A DNA stretch of 64,000 nt from JAVJSD01 sp040219575 (GCA_040219575.1 JAVJSD010000054.1:55523-119522), one strand, 5' to 3'; shown: positions 18,803 through 28,010, numbered from the stretch's first letter. Translations and numbers: made by a program. Notes: generated by a model not told the origin, from the letters alone.

Positions 18803-20344
18803 TTACGGACGTTGCGGCTTGAGCGGCGTCTTTCCGTCTTGCTTGTCCACCGGATACACGGCCTGGTGATCTTCCATCGCGGCGATCAGGCCGCGCATCA
18901 TCCGTCGCAGCACGTCCGGCTTTTGCTCGGCGAGGTTCTTCTGCTCAAAGGGATCGTCGGCGAGGTTGTAAAGCTGGTAGTGCGAACCTTCGGAGGCTGC
19001 GGACGGGAAGTAGTGGTAGATCACCTTCCAGTCACCGTCGCGCCAGACGGTGAAGTAGTCGCTGCGATGCGGGGCGTGGGGGTAATGCATGAGGAAGGTC
19101 TCGTCACCTGACTCGTCGCGTTTGCCGGTCAGCAACGCATTGAGGCGAGCGCCATCGACGACGTGATCCTTGGGCGCTTCGAGATCGACAAGCCCGAGAA
19201 CCGTCGGAAACAGGTCCATCACGGCCGCCTGCTGGCTTTGAACCGCGCCCGCGACGATGGGTAGTTGCTTCTGATGCGCGTTTTTGGCGTCCGCCTGGGC
19301 CCAGGCGGCGATGAAGGGGACGCGCATGCCGCCTTCATAGTGCGCGCCCTTCTTGCCGCGCAACGGGGCCGCGCAGGCGACCGCATGTTCATGGCCCAGC
19401 GGCGCATCGCTGCCGTTGTCGCCCAGGAAGAAGATCAACGTGTTGTCCGCCACGCCCAGTTCGTCCAGGTGGTCGAGCACGTCGCCCAGCGACTTGTCCA
19501 TCCCCTCAATCAGCGTGGCGAAGGCTTGCGCCGGCGCCGGCTTGCCGGAGTCCGCATAGTGGGCCGCGAAGCGGGGATCGGAATTGAACGGGGCATGCAC
19601 CGCGTAGTGGGCGAAGTAGAGGAAGAAGGGCGTGTCGGTCTTGACCGCTTCGGTGACGTGCGCCTTGGCCTCGATCGTCAGCGCCTCGGTGAGGAACGTG
19701 TCGCTGCCGTGATACTTCTCCAGGTGCGGCACGGCTCGATTGGCGCGCGGACCGCCGTTGCCGTAGTTCTTCTCGCCGTAGTAACTGCCGGGCGCCCCGA
19801 TCGACCAACCGGCGACGTTGACGTCGAAACCGAGGTTCTTCGGCTCGGCTCCTTCAAACGCCGTCGGTCCGAAGTGACCCTTGCCGACGTGGATGGTGCG
19901 ATAGCCGGCGGATTGCATCAGACGCGGCAGCGTGACGTCTTCCCGCCGCAGACCCTGCCAGTTCCATTCGGGAGGGCCAAGCGGGCCGCGGTTGTCGCGT
20001 TCGGGATTGATCCAGTTCGTGGTGCGGTGCCGGGCGGCGTTCTGTCCGGTGAGGATCGAGCAGCGCGTCGGCGAACAGACGCTCATGGCGTAGAAGTTGT
20101 TGAAGCGGATGCCTCGCTTCGCTAACCGCTCCATGTTCGGCGTGCGGTAGTAGTCATTCAACGGATATCGCCGCGGACTGCCCGAGGCGTCGGTAAGAAA
20201 CGGCACTGAGGTGTCCATGACGCCCATATCGTCGACCAGGAAGACGACGATATTGGGTCGCTTCTCATCCAACGCTCGTTCCGCCGCCTCGACCATCGCC
20301 AGCGGCAGCAGCAAGAGAACGGAAAGGCTTAGGAGGTGCTTCAT
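18803..20344 (-). CDS. Type I sulfatase (arylsulfatase family), exported
   Basis: 513 aa. Sec signal peptide MKHLLSLSVLLLLPLAMVEAAE, then PNIVVFLVDDMG with the calcium ligands D38/D39. The formylglycine motif is Cys-type, C90-S-P-T-R (CSPTRCSILTG), so it needs a formylglycine-generating enzyme. Further family blocks: HVGKGHFG, FFLYFAHYAVHAPF, LIFFLGDNGSD. The full reading frame extends 65 codons upstream, but the signal peptide fixes the start at 20344. It probably desulfates a polysaccharide or glycan in the periplasm; the substrate cannot be deduced. Planctomycetes are known for large sulfatase sets. It is not co-located with a carbohydrate-degradation cluster here. Confidence 0.94.
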   Translation of the reverse strand: MKHLLSLSVLLLLPLAMVEAAERALDEKRPNIVVFLVDDMGVMDTSVPFLTDASGSPRRYPLNDYYRTPNMERLAKRGIRFNNFYAMSVCSPTRCSILTGQNAARHRTTNWINPERDNRGPLGPPEWNWQGLRREDVTLPRLMQSAGYRTIHVGKGHFGPTAFEGAEPKNLGFDVNVAGWSIGAPGSYYGEKNYGNGGPRANRAVPHLEKYHGSDTFLTEALTIEAKAHVTEAVKTDTPFFLYFAHYAVHAPFNSDPRFAAHYADSGKPAPAQAFATLIEGMDKSLGDVLDHLDELGVADNTLIFFLGDNGSDAPLGHEHAVACAAPLRGKKGAHYEGGMRVPFIAAWAQADAKNAHQKQLPIVAGAVQSQQAAVMDLFPTVLGLVDLEAPKDHVVDGARLNALLTGKRDESGDETFLMHYPHAPHRSDYFTVWRDGDWKVIYHYFPSAASEGSHYQLYNLADDPFEQKNLAEQKPDVLRRMMRGLIAAMEDHQAVYPVDKQDGKTPLKPQRP

Positions 20345-20524
20345 GACGAACTTCGCTAACGTCTCGAAAGGTCTTGAGTTTCTTGTGAGGGCGGGCTTGT
20401 CGCGGCAAGCCCAACGGAAACCTCGCAGTGGAAGCCAGGATACCTGAATCGCCGACCGGAATCGACAAAGCGTCGACGACAAAGCGGCGACGACAAGTCG
20501 TCGGCTTGGGGCAAAAACGCGGCA

Positions 20525-20599
20525 CCCCTCACCCCTCACCCCTCACCACTCACCCCTCACCCCTCACCACTCACCACTCACCACTCACCAACCCTCACA
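20525..20599. repeat. Heptamer microsatellite CTCACCC/CTCACCA, about ten units
   Basis: The longest run of this repeat in the window: mixed CTCACCC and CTCACCA units without interruption, between the sulfatase and bshB1. It abuts the bshB1 stop codon. Confidence 0.85.
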
Positions 20600-21305
20600 C
20601 CAACTCCCGCAGGCTGCGCAAACCGATCGGTTCACGGCTGGTGAACGGTTCTCCGTAGGCCACGCCGATCGTCTTGCCCCAGTAGGCCGCCTCGTCGCGG
20701 AGGCGGTCGAGAAACGTCGGCGGATCGGTGGGCCGGCCGGTGATGAACTGGCTTTCGAAGCAGCGAATCGCCGCCAGCTTGCGCTGCCACAGCCCGCTGA
20801 TATCGAGCACAAAGGCGGGCTGCGGCGCAAGTTTCAGATGCACGCAGTAGTAGTTGTAGATTCGCTCGGGATGATGCGGTTGACCCGGCAGGTCGCTTTT
20901 GCTGAGCTTGGCCCAGAATCGGGCCGCCTCGACCAGTTGCGTCGCCGCCACGTGATCGGGATGGGCGTCGATCCAGTAGGGCGCGAACAGCCACCGAGGC
21001 CGCACCTGCCGGATCACGCCGGCCAGTTGGCGCCGCGCGGCGAGCGTCGGTTCGAGGCTGCGATTGGGCAACTGCAGGTTCTCCCGCCAGTCGAGCCCGA
21101 GGATCTCGCTGGCGGCGACGGTCTCGGCCGCACGCAGTTCGGGCGAGCCGTGCGGCGTCGGTTCGCCGTCGGTGAGATCGAGCACGCCGACGCGCAGGCC
21201 TTCCGCCTTGAACTTGAGAATCGCCCCTCCCATCCCCAATTCCGCGTCGTCCGGGTGCGGGGCGACGACCAGAATGTCGAGCAGTTCATTGCTGGGCTTG
21301 GTCAT
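20595..21305 (-). CDS. bshB1: Bacillithiol biosynthesis deacetylase BshB1-like (PIG-L family)
   Basis: 236 aa. Zn-binding APHPDDAELGMGG at about 15-27. DLTDGEPTPHGSPELRAAE matches the BshB1 loop usually written DLTxGExGTxGTPExRxxE. DAHPDHVAAT gives the second histidine pair. HLKLAPQPAFVLDIS, ESQF and YWGKTIGVAYGEPF are all BshB1-type. It would deacetylate GlcNAc-malate in bacillithiol synthesis. No bshA or bshC is in the window, so the pathway assignment rests on similarity alone. A general N-acetylglucosamine deacetylase is the alternative. Confidence 0.82.
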   Translation of the reverse strand: MTKPSNELLDILVVAPHPDDAELGMGGAILKFKAEGLRVGVLDLTDGEPTPHGSPELRAAETVAASEILGLDWRENLQLPNRSLEPTLAARRQLAGVIRQVRPRWLFAPYWIDAHPDHVAATQLVEAARFWAKLSKSDLPGQPHHPERIYNYYCVHLKLAPQPAFVLDISGLWQRKLAAIRCFESQFITGRPTDPPTFLDRLRDEAAYWGKTIGVAYGEPFTSREPIGLRSLRELV

Positions 21306-21627
21306 CGGGAACGCTTTTCCCTTGCAGCTTGATGGGGTGTCGATTGATCGGAATATGCGGCGTGTTTGGGCCGCAATTCAGGAAGAAACGCCGTGAGTTC
21401 TTCGGTATTCCACACGTTTCGTTCGTGGCCTCGTTTGCGGCCGCCGTCATGTCTTGAAGTCTATCGCCGGCAGGGCGTCTGAGGGAGAAATTCTCCAAGG
21501 TGTAACGTAGAGTTCTTGAGAGTCCCCCTACCTATGGGGAACGCAACAAGCGGCGGGGCTCTTGTTGCAGGTCAACGACTACAGCGTAGTGATTCTTGGG
21601 GCGCGCCTCTAATCGTCGAGAACTGTC
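21306..21627. other. Intergenic region with palindrome and hairpin
   Basis: 322 bp between divergent genes. It holds a perfect palindrome GGAGAAATTCTCC (21484-21496) and a hairpin with 8-bp arms GCAACAAG (21543-21550) and CTTGTTGC (21561-21568), which lies 60 bp before the CheY-like gene and would be in its 5' leader. No protein-coding content. Confidence 0.5.
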
Positions 21628-22017
21628 ATGAGCCACCGAATCCTCTTCGCCGAGGACAACGCCGCCATGGCCAACGTTGTAAAATTCCGCCTCAAAAAGG
21701 CGGGATTCGAGGTAACGCATTCCTACAACGGGAAAGAGGCCTGGGAGCACGCCCAACGAAACGAGTACGACCTCGTGCTGACCGACCATCAGATGCCGCT
21801 GCTTAGCGGAATCGAACTCTGCGAACGGCTCCGCCAGATGGAGGCCTTTCGGACTACGCCGATCATCATGTTGACGGCCAAGCAACTCGAATTGAACAAG
21901 GAAGTTCTCCAACAACAACTCGACGTCTCCCGCATCATGGCCAAACCCTTCAGCCCCAGCCAGCTCATCGAGGCGATCGAGGAACAACTCTCCGTCGCGG
22001 CGCAGAGTTCGGTGTGA
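21628..22017 (+). CDS. CheY-like single-domain response regulator
   Basis: 129 aa, receiver domain only. Acidic pocket E9/D10, phosphoacceptor D53 (VLTDHQMP), Thr83 (MLTA) and Lys106 (IMAKPFSP) are all present, so it should be phosphorylatable. No output domain and no neighbouring kinase. It may act by protein-protein contact or as a phosphate relay. A hairpin in the upstream leader (21543-21568) is the only visible candidate control element. Confidence 0.93.
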   Translation: MSHRILFAEDNAAMANVVKFRLKKAGFEVTHSYNGKEAWEHAQRNEYDLVLTDHQMPLLSGIELCERLRQMEAFRTTPIIMLTAKQLELNKEVLQQQLDVSRIMAKPFSPSQLIEAIEEQLSVAAQSSV

Positions 22018-22411
22018 GGGGTGATTTGACGCCCGGCCGCATGGTGAATTGGTTCTTAATTCACCACCACCCCCGACCCGTCAGCCGGTTGCGGTGAATT
22101 CGACTGGTGAATTCACCATTCACCAGCAAGCCATTCAAGGCCAGCGCGTCGGCTCGATTGATGATTGATGAACTCCAATTGTTGATGGTTGAAGTGACGT
22201 TCCCAGATTCAGGCTCCAACGCAATTCACGACTGTCTGCACTCGGCGGCGAACCTTTTGGCGCGTCGCAATTCGGCCCGCCACTTGCATTCTACCCGCGC
22301 GATTGTGTTTTAAGTGTGTACTGTGCGTGTATAGAGTGCGCAAGCCGGGGGAGCACCCGGGGGCACCCCTGGCTGACGCCCAGGGGCTCGCCCTGGATGG
22401 GCCGTCGCGGG
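22018..22411. other. Intergenic region with GGTGAATTCACC palindromes
   Basis: 394 bp between convergent genes. Inverted repeat GGTGAATT (22043-22050)/AATTCACC (22058-22065), then GGTGAATTC (22093-22101) and the palindrome TGGTGAATTCACCA (22105-22118), then a further ATTCACCA. A 68-codon frame at 22107 starts inside the palindrome and shows no family. Nothing else was seen. Confidence 0.55.
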
Positions 22412-25400
22412 TCAGGTGGAGTAGACTTCCGCCTCGAACGGCTTTTCGAGATCCTCGCGGAAGGGATCCTGCTGCGGCGGGCGGGGAGCGGGACTGGGCG
22501 GCGCATCGAGCGGGACGTCGCGCAGCGCGAGGCGTCCGTAGAGCAGGTAGAGCACGGGCACGATCATCAGCACCAACACCGTGGAGGCCATCAGGCCGAA
22601 GGCCAGGCTGATGGCCATCGGCACCAGCACCTGGGCCTGAAAGCTGCGCTCCAACAGCATCGGCATCAGGCCGGCGACCGTGGTGACCGACGTGAGCATC
22701 ACGGCGCGGAAGCGCTTCTGGCCGGCTTCCAACAGGGCGGGGCGCAAGGCGAGGCCGTCGCGGACGCGGTGGTTGATGAAGTCGACCAGCACGATCGAAT
22801 CGTTGACCACCACGCCGGCCAGCGCCACCAGGCCGAACATGCTGAACAGCGTCACCTGGTGGCCCAGCAAGGCGTGTCCGGCGATCGCCCCCACCGCTCC
22901 GAAGGGGATCACATACATGATGATCAGCGGCTGCAGGTACGAGCGGAATTCGAGCGTCAGCAGGGCGAACATCACCAGCGAAGCGACGACGAACCAGAAG
23001 CCGAGGCTCGACAGCGACTCGCTCTGCTGCTCCTTTTGCCCCTCCCAGCGGACATGCACATTGGGAAACGCCTCACGCATCTCCTTTTCAAAGTCGCCGC
23101 GGAGCGTCTCCACAATATCGCGCGTCACGGCGACCGTCTCATCGACGTCGGCCGAGACCGTGATCGACCGCATCTGATTGATGCGGTTGATTTCGGAGTA
23201 GCCCCGTTCGACCTCCACGTCGGCCAATTCCGTCAGCGGCCGCTCCACATCGTCGCCCAAGCGAATGTGGATGTCGTCGAAGTCGGCCAGCGACCGCCGT
23301 TCCTCCTTGGGATAGCGGACCATCACCTTCACCTCGTGCCGGCCGCGCTGCAGTCGCTGCACCTCGGCGCCGTAATACGCCGAACGCACGGTCTCGGCGA
23401 TGTCGGTCAGCGTCACGCCGAGCGCCTCGGCGCGGGGCTTCGTCTTCAGCCGGTACTCGTACTTGCCCTTGCGCCAGTCGTCCGCCACGTCGAACACACC
23501 AGGGAAACCCGCCAGCTTCTCTTTCCATCGCGCGGCGGCCTTCTCCAGGGTTTCGATCTTGTCGGCCGGGGCCAGCAGTTTGAATTCGATCGGCACGCCG
23601 CCGGGACCGAACGACTGCGCGGCGAACTTGACGCTTTCAGCCCCTGGGAACGCCCCGGCGGCGGCCCGCCACTCGCGGAGGATCTGCTCGCTGTTGATGC
23701 TGCGGCGGTCGGTGGGAGTCAATTCGACGGTCACGCTGCCGACGTGGCTTCCGTCGATCAGCGCCGACGGGCCCGCCATGCCGGGTTCGCTGGCTTGTCC
23801 GAGCGAGCGAAACGTCACCAGCACGACTTCCTCGCCGGCCGCCTTGTGCCGCTGGTTGATCTCCAGGATCGCCTGTTCGATGCGGCGGGTGGCCTCGTCG
23901 GTGACGTTGCCCGGCGTGCCGTCGGCGAACACGATCTTGGCCTCAATCCGCGGCGCATCGAGCTTGGGAAAGATATTGAACGGCACCAGGCCGGCGGCGA
24001 CGCTGGCCACGGCGATGGCCAGCACCGACAGCGAGCCGGCGACCATCGCCAGCGGATTGCCCAGCGCCCAGCGAAGCATGCCCATGTACACGTTGTCGAT
24101 GAACCAGTTCAGACCGCCGGCCGCCTTGCGATTGAGCCAGGCGATGAGAATCGCCAGAAACTTCAGCGGATAGAGCATCACGCCCACCATCCGCAGGAAC
24201 AGGTTGTCGTGATGCGCCAGGTGGCAGGGGAGCACGAACGTGGCTTCGATCAGCGAGATGATCAACATGGCGATCACCGCCAGCGGCATGACCGCGATGA
24301 ATTTGCCCATCACCCCCGCCACCAGAAACAGCGGAATGAAGGCCACGATGGTGGTGGCGATCGAGGAGAACACCGAGGGCAACACTTCGCTTGCGCCGTC
24401 GATGGCGGCCTGCTCCAGCGGCTTGCCCATCTCGCGATGGCGGTAAATGTTCTCGCCGATCACGATGGCGTCGTCGACCACGATGCCCAACGCCATCAGG
24501 AAGGCGAACATCGAGAGCATGTTCAGCGTCTGATCGGCCAGCAGCAGCACCGCGCCCGCGCCGAGCACGGCGATCGGAATGCCCATCGCCACCCAGAAGG
24601 CCAGCCGCAGTTCGAGGAAAATGGCCAGCACCACGAACACCAGCACCAGCCCGGTGAGGCCGTTGCGGATCAGCATCTGCATGCGGTCCTCGACATCGAC
24701 CGACTGGTCGGCGAAATGCTCGAGTCGGTAGCCGGGTATCTGCTTCTGTTTGACGTACCCGCGGACCTCTTCGGCCATCAACAGCAGGTCTTCGCTGGTG
24801 GTGCGTTCGACCGAGACCACCAGTCCCGGCCGACCGTTCACAAAACTGGCGGCGGTGCGGTCCTCGAAACCGTCGACCACGCGGCCCAGGTCGCCGACGG
24901 TGAGCGTCGTGCTGTTGTCGAAGTTGACCAGCGGAATCTTGCGGATGTCCTCGCCCAGATCGCGCTTGTTCTTGCCCCGCAGCAGCACTTCCTGCGATTC
25001 GGTCTTCAAGCTGCCGCCCGGCATTTCGATGTTTTCGCGTCTTACACGCTGGGCGACGTCCTGCAGCGTGAGGCCGTACTCGCGGAGCGTCGACTCGGAG
25101 ATCTCGATGTCGATCTGATAGTTCTTGGCGCCGGTGATCGTAGCTTGCGAGACGGCGGGCAAGGCCAGCAGGTCGCTGCGGACCTCCTCGGCCACGTCGC
25201 GCAGCCGCAACTCGTCGTCGAGCGTGCGCTCCGCCGGCGGGTTGGTCTCCTGGATGGCCACCTGAATCGCCGGATAGCGCATGGTGACCTGCTTGACCTC
25301 GTGGTCCTCGGCCAGTTCCGGAAAGTCGCTCTTCACGCGATCCACTTCACTGCGGACCTCGTTCAGGAGTTTCTGCACGTTCCGGACGCTGGGCTCGAGC

Positions 25401-25684
25401 TCCAGCACCACCGAACCCGAACCCTCCTTGGCGATCGACGTCTGCTTCTTGATGCCGTCGAGCGAACGGAGCGCCTCCTCGATCTTCAGGCAGATGCCGT
25501 TCTCGACTTCCTCGGGACTGGCGCCCGGGTAAGGAACGGTGACCAGAATGATTTCCAGATCGAACTCGGGAAACACCTCCCGGCGCAGCGAATACAGGCT
25601 GAAGCCGCCCACAAACAACACGGCGATCATCAACGTGTTCATGGCGGGCGAGTTGTCAATCGCCCAACGCAACACCGCTTTCAT
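22412..25684 (-). CDS. RND efflux transporter, inner-membrane pump (HAE-1 type)
   Basis: 1090 aa, the expected size for an AcrB/MdtB-type proton-driven pump. Membrane helix 1 at about 12-32 (MNTLMIAVLFVGGFSLYSL), a large porter loop, the helix cluster around 330-560 with the motif ALGIVVDDAIVIGENIYRH that carries the proton-relay aspartates, a second porter loop, and helices about 870-1050 (FGLVALAGVVVNDSIVLVDF). The start ATG overlaps the stop of the adaptor gene as ATGA, so the two are translationally coupled. Typical partners are the adaptor upstream and an outer-membrane TolC-like protein, which is not in this window. The substrate is unknown. Confidence 0.95.
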   Translation of the reverse strand: MKAVLRWAIDNSPAMNTLMIAVLFVGGFSLYSLRREVFPEFDLEIILVTVPYPGASPEEVENGICLKIEEALRSLDGIKKQTSIAKEGSGSVVLELEPSVRNVQKLLNEVRSEVDRVKSDFPELAEDHEVKQVTMRYPAIQVAIQETNPPAERTLDDELRLRDVAEEVRSDLLALPAVSQATITGAKNYQIDIEISESTLREYGLTLQDVAQRVRRENIEMPGGSLKTESQEVLLRGKNKRDLGEDIRKIPLVNFDNSTTLTVGDLGRVVDGFEDRTAASFVNGRPGLVVSVERTTSEDLLLMAEEVRGYVKQKQIPGYRLEHFADQSVDVEDRMQMLIRNGLTGLVLVFVVLAIFLELRLAFWVAMGIPIAVLGAGAVLLLADQTLNMLSMFAFLMALGIVVDDAIVIGENIYRHREMGKPLEQAAIDGASEVLPSVFSSIATTIVAFIPLFLVAGVMGKFIAVMPLAVIAMLIISLIEATFVLPCHLAHHDNLFLRMVGVMLYPLKFLAILIAWLNRKAAGGLNWFIDNVYMGMLRWALGNPLAMVAGSLSVLAIAVASVAAGLVPFNIFPKLDAPRIEAKIVFADGTPGNVTDEATRRIEQAILEINQRHKAAGEEVVLVTFRSLGQASEPGMAGPSALIDGSHVGSVTVELTPTDRRSINSEQILREWRAAAGAFPGAESVKFAAQSFGPGGVPIEFKLLAPADKIETLEKAAARWKEKLAGFPGVFDVADDWRKGKYEYRLKTKPRAEALGVTLTDIAETVRSAYYGAEVQRLQRGRHEVKVMVRYPKEERRSLADFDDIHIRLGDDVERPLTELADVEVERGYSEINRINQMRSITVSADVDETVAVTRDIVETLRGDFEKEMREAFPNVHVRWEGQKEQQSESLSSLGFWFVVASLVMFALLTLEFRSYLQPLIIMYVIPFGAVGAIAGHALLGHQVTLFSMFGLVALAGVVVNDSIVLVDFINHRVRDGLALRPALLEAGQKRFRAVMLTSVTTVAGLMPMLLERSFQAQVLVPMAISLAFGLMASTVLVLMIVPVLYLLYGRLALRDVPLDAPPSPAPRPPQQDPFREDLEKPFEAEVYST

Positions 25685-27321
25685 GACTTGCTCCGCGAGG
25701 GATCGCTGGCGACTTCGGCGCGGCACTGCGACTTGGGCTCGGTCGCGGGCGGGGCCGATTCTTCCTTGACTTCCATGCCCTCATGCGCGTAGGCCAGGGC
25801 CGAGACGACCACCTTGTCGCCCGGCTTGAACGAGGCGCCCGCGGCGTCGAGGATGGCCACGTCGCGGTCGATCGTCGCCACGTGCACCTGCTCGAACACC
25901 AGCTTGCCGTCGCGCAGCAGCCAGACCGTCTTGCCGGGCCGGATGGCCCGCTCCGGCAAGCGGACCAGCGGCGTGCTGGGCTGGCAGTGTATGCGGAGGC
26001 GGACGTACATGCCGCGGACCAGGGCCGGCGGGCCTCCCACGGCGGGGGCCAGCTTATGGGGATCGCCGTCCTGCACTTCCAGCACGTTGCTGGGGCGCTC
26101 GACGACGGCGCGGCACGGCACGGTGCGCGTCTGCTGGTTCACGCCGATGCCGTCGTAGCGGTCGAGCCGCCCGCGCCAGGCGAATTGCCGGCCGCCCAGG
26201 TCCCACAGCACCGTGACTTCAGCTTGAGGTAGCTGGTAGTCCCGCGAGGAGACGTCGAAGCCGCCTTCGTCCGGCCCCTGCACGACGATTCCGTTCTCGC
26301 TCGGACGATCGAAACCACCGCGATCGAATCCACCGCGATCAAAACCACCGCGGTCGAATTCACCGCGGTCGAAACCGCCCGGGTCAGAAGAGCGGGACAC
26401 GGGCCGCGTGGCGGGCGCGTCGGGACCGAATCCGCCGGAGTTGAAACCGGCCCCCGTCGGCCGGTTCCGCTGCTGCCGCCAGAGCCAGTTGAGGTGATCC
26501 ATCATCAGATTGCATTTAACCTCGATCGACGAGGTGTCCTCCACGGTCACCAGCGACGTGCCTTTCTGCACGAACGAGTCCTGCTCGACCGATTCGCTGA
26601 CGACCATCCCGTCGACCGGGGCGGTGATCCGGCAACGGTCGAGATCGAGTTGGGCCCGATCCAGTTGCGCCTTGACCAGGTCGCGGGCGTGCTCCAGCCG
26701 CAACTGCTTCTTCTCGATCATCAGCACCTTTTGCTCGAGTTGGATCAGGGCGTTTTGCGCCATCAAGCTGCTGCGCCGCGCCTGGTCGATGGCGGTCTCG
26801 GTCGAGACCCCGCTGCCGAGTTTCTGCAGACGCTCGACTTGCTTCTGCTGCAGATCGGCTTCCTCCTTCACCAGCGGCACCAGTTGGCGATTGCTGCCCA
26901 GTTCGACCTGCGTCTCCTCGATGGCGGCTTTGGCCTGATCGAGTTCGCGGTTGAGACGTTCGACTTCCAACGCGTAGTCGGCCGGGTCGATCTCGACCAG
27001 CAATTGGCCCTTGCGGACGAATTTTCCGGCGCGGCACAGCGGAGTGACTGTCTTCACGCGACCGGCGACCTCCGCCGACAGGTCGACTTCTCGAAACGGC
27101 ACGACCATGCCGTCGACTTGAATGTCGATCCCTTGGTCGTGCGGCTCGATCGCAACCGTCGTCACGGTGGCTTCGGCTTTCGAAACGGCCGTGCTGGCGG
27201 GTTCTCTCTTGAGCGCCATGACCAGCACCACGCCGCCGGCGCCGGCCAGCAGAATGACAATCGGCAGGGCGATCTTGAGGGCCTCATGAGTCGCGTTGTT
27301 GCGACGGATGATGTTCATCAT
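25681..27321 (-). CDS. RND periplasmic adaptor (membrane fusion protein, HlyD-like)
   Basis: 546 aa, longer than most RND adaptors. Membrane anchor at about 16-38 (LKIALPIVILLAGAGGVVLV), lipoyl half VDLSAEVAGRVKTV with CRAGKFVRKGQLLVEIDP (80-112), coiled-coil hairpin about 113-228, second lipoyl half RITAPVDGMVVS (231-242), then beta-barrel. A low-complexity insertion at about 287-357 contains five GGFDR-type pentapeptides (315-339) encoded by 15-bp repeats at 26308-26385. The start ATG overlaps the tetR stop (ATGA) and the stop overlaps the pump start (ATGA), so tetR, adaptor and pump form one coupled operon. Confidence 0.93.
   Translation of the reverse strand: MMNIIRRNNATHEALKIALPIVILLAGAGGVVLVMALKREPASTAVSKAEATVTTVAIEPHDQGIDIQVDGMVVPFREVDLSAEVAGRVKTVTPLCRAGKFVRKGQLLVEIDPADYALEVERLNRELDQAKAAIEETQVELGSNRQLVPLVKEEADLQQKQVERLQKLGSGVSTETAIDQARRSSLMAQNALIQLEQKVLMIEKKQLRLEHARDLVKAQLDRAQLDLDRCRITAPVDGMVVSESVEQDSFVQKGTSLVTVEDTSSIEVKCNLMMDHLNWLWRQQRNRPTGAGFNSGGFGPDAPATRPVSRSSDPGGFDRGEFDRGGFDRGGFDRGGFDRPSENGIVVQGPDEGGFDVSSRDYQLPQAEVTVLWDLGGRQFAWRGRLDRYDGIGVNQQTRTVPCRAVVERPSNVLEVQDGDPHKLAPAVGGPPALVRGMYVRLRIHCQPSTPLVRLPERAIRPGKTVWLLRDGKLVFEQVHVATIDRDVAILDAAGASFKPGDKVVVSALAYAHEGMEVKEESAPPATEPKSQCRAEVASDPSRSKS
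26308..26385. repeat. 15-bp in-gene tandem repeat (GGFDR)
   Basis: Five imperfect 15-bp units, such as CGATCGAAACCACCG and CGATCGAATCCACCG, inside the adaptor gene. They vary mainly at third codon positions and keep Gly-Gly-Phe-Asp-Arg, with one GEFDR variant. Confidence 0.85.
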
Positions 27322-28010
27322 TGTTTCCCGGGCAGGGATTCCACAGGCGTGTGTTTGGATCTTAGGCGGTCGCCAAGCTTGTCGGTCCCCAGCGGCGGCG
27401 CTGCGCCCAAGGCGGCCAACGTGAATTGTGTGATCTGGTCGGCCAGGCTCTCGATCTGGTAATGGCGGCGGCGCGTGTCGTCGTCGATCAGGATTTCGAC
27501 GATCTCCCCCGCCAGGCGGTAGTGCAGGCATTGGCCGACGACGCTGAAGGCGATCTGCTGCCGCAGGTGCAGCGGCGCGCTGGGCGAAGCCAACCGGCTG
27601 ATGATGCCCAACAGCATCTCGAACTGCGGACGGATGAACTCTTCGGACATCTCGCGGCAGGCCTTGGTCGGACTGAGCACTTCCCGCATCATCAACCGCG
27701 AATGCCAGGGCGCCGTTTTGACCCGCAGCATCCGATTCAGCAGCATCCCCACGAAATCGCGCAGCATTTGCTCGGGCGGCGTGTCGGCGTCCCACTGCGG
27801 CGCCGGCACCTGCGCGCTGCGCATCCGCTGAGCCTCCTTCACCGTCTCGACGTAGAGCTGTTCCTTATCACCAAAGTAGTAATTCACACTGGCGAGGTTC
27901 ACGCCGGCCCGACGGCAAATATCCCGGACGGTGGCGCGTTCGAACCCCTTGTCGGCGAATTCAGCGCCGGCGGCGTCCAGGACTCGGCTGCGGGTATCGT
28001 CAGTCGACAC
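27318..28010 (-). CDS. TetR family regulator of the adjacent RND operon
   Basis: 230 aa, GTG start. N-terminal helix-turn-helix: TRSRVLDAAGAEFADKGFE, then TVRDICRRAGVNLASVNYYFGDKEQLY (recognition helix about 38-46). The C-terminal ligand domain resembles the CecR/YbiH type. As the first gene of the tetR-adaptor-pump operon it is presumably an autorepressor that derepresses efflux on ligand binding. Three 12-bp palindromic sites of one design lie 40-90 bp upstream of its start (28051-28093), as expected for autoregulation. The inducer is unknown. Confidence 0.92.
   Translation of the reverse strand: MSTDDTRSRVLDAAGAEFADKGFERATVRDICRRAGVNLASVNYYFGDKEQLYVETVKEAQRMRSAQVPAPQWDADTPPEQMLRDFVGMLLNRMLRVKTAPWHSRLMMREVLSPTKACREMSEEFIRPQFEMLLGIISRLASPSAPLHLRQQIAFSVVGQCLHYRLAGEIVEILIDDDTRRRHYQIESLADQITQFTLAALGAAPPLGTDKLGDRLRSKHTPVESLPGKQ

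Noticed and set aside
22316..25792. Open frame of 1158 codons on the plus strand, antisense to the RND pump
   Set aside because: His/Gln/Arg-rich, no domain, and mirrors the codon bias of the pump gene on the other strand.
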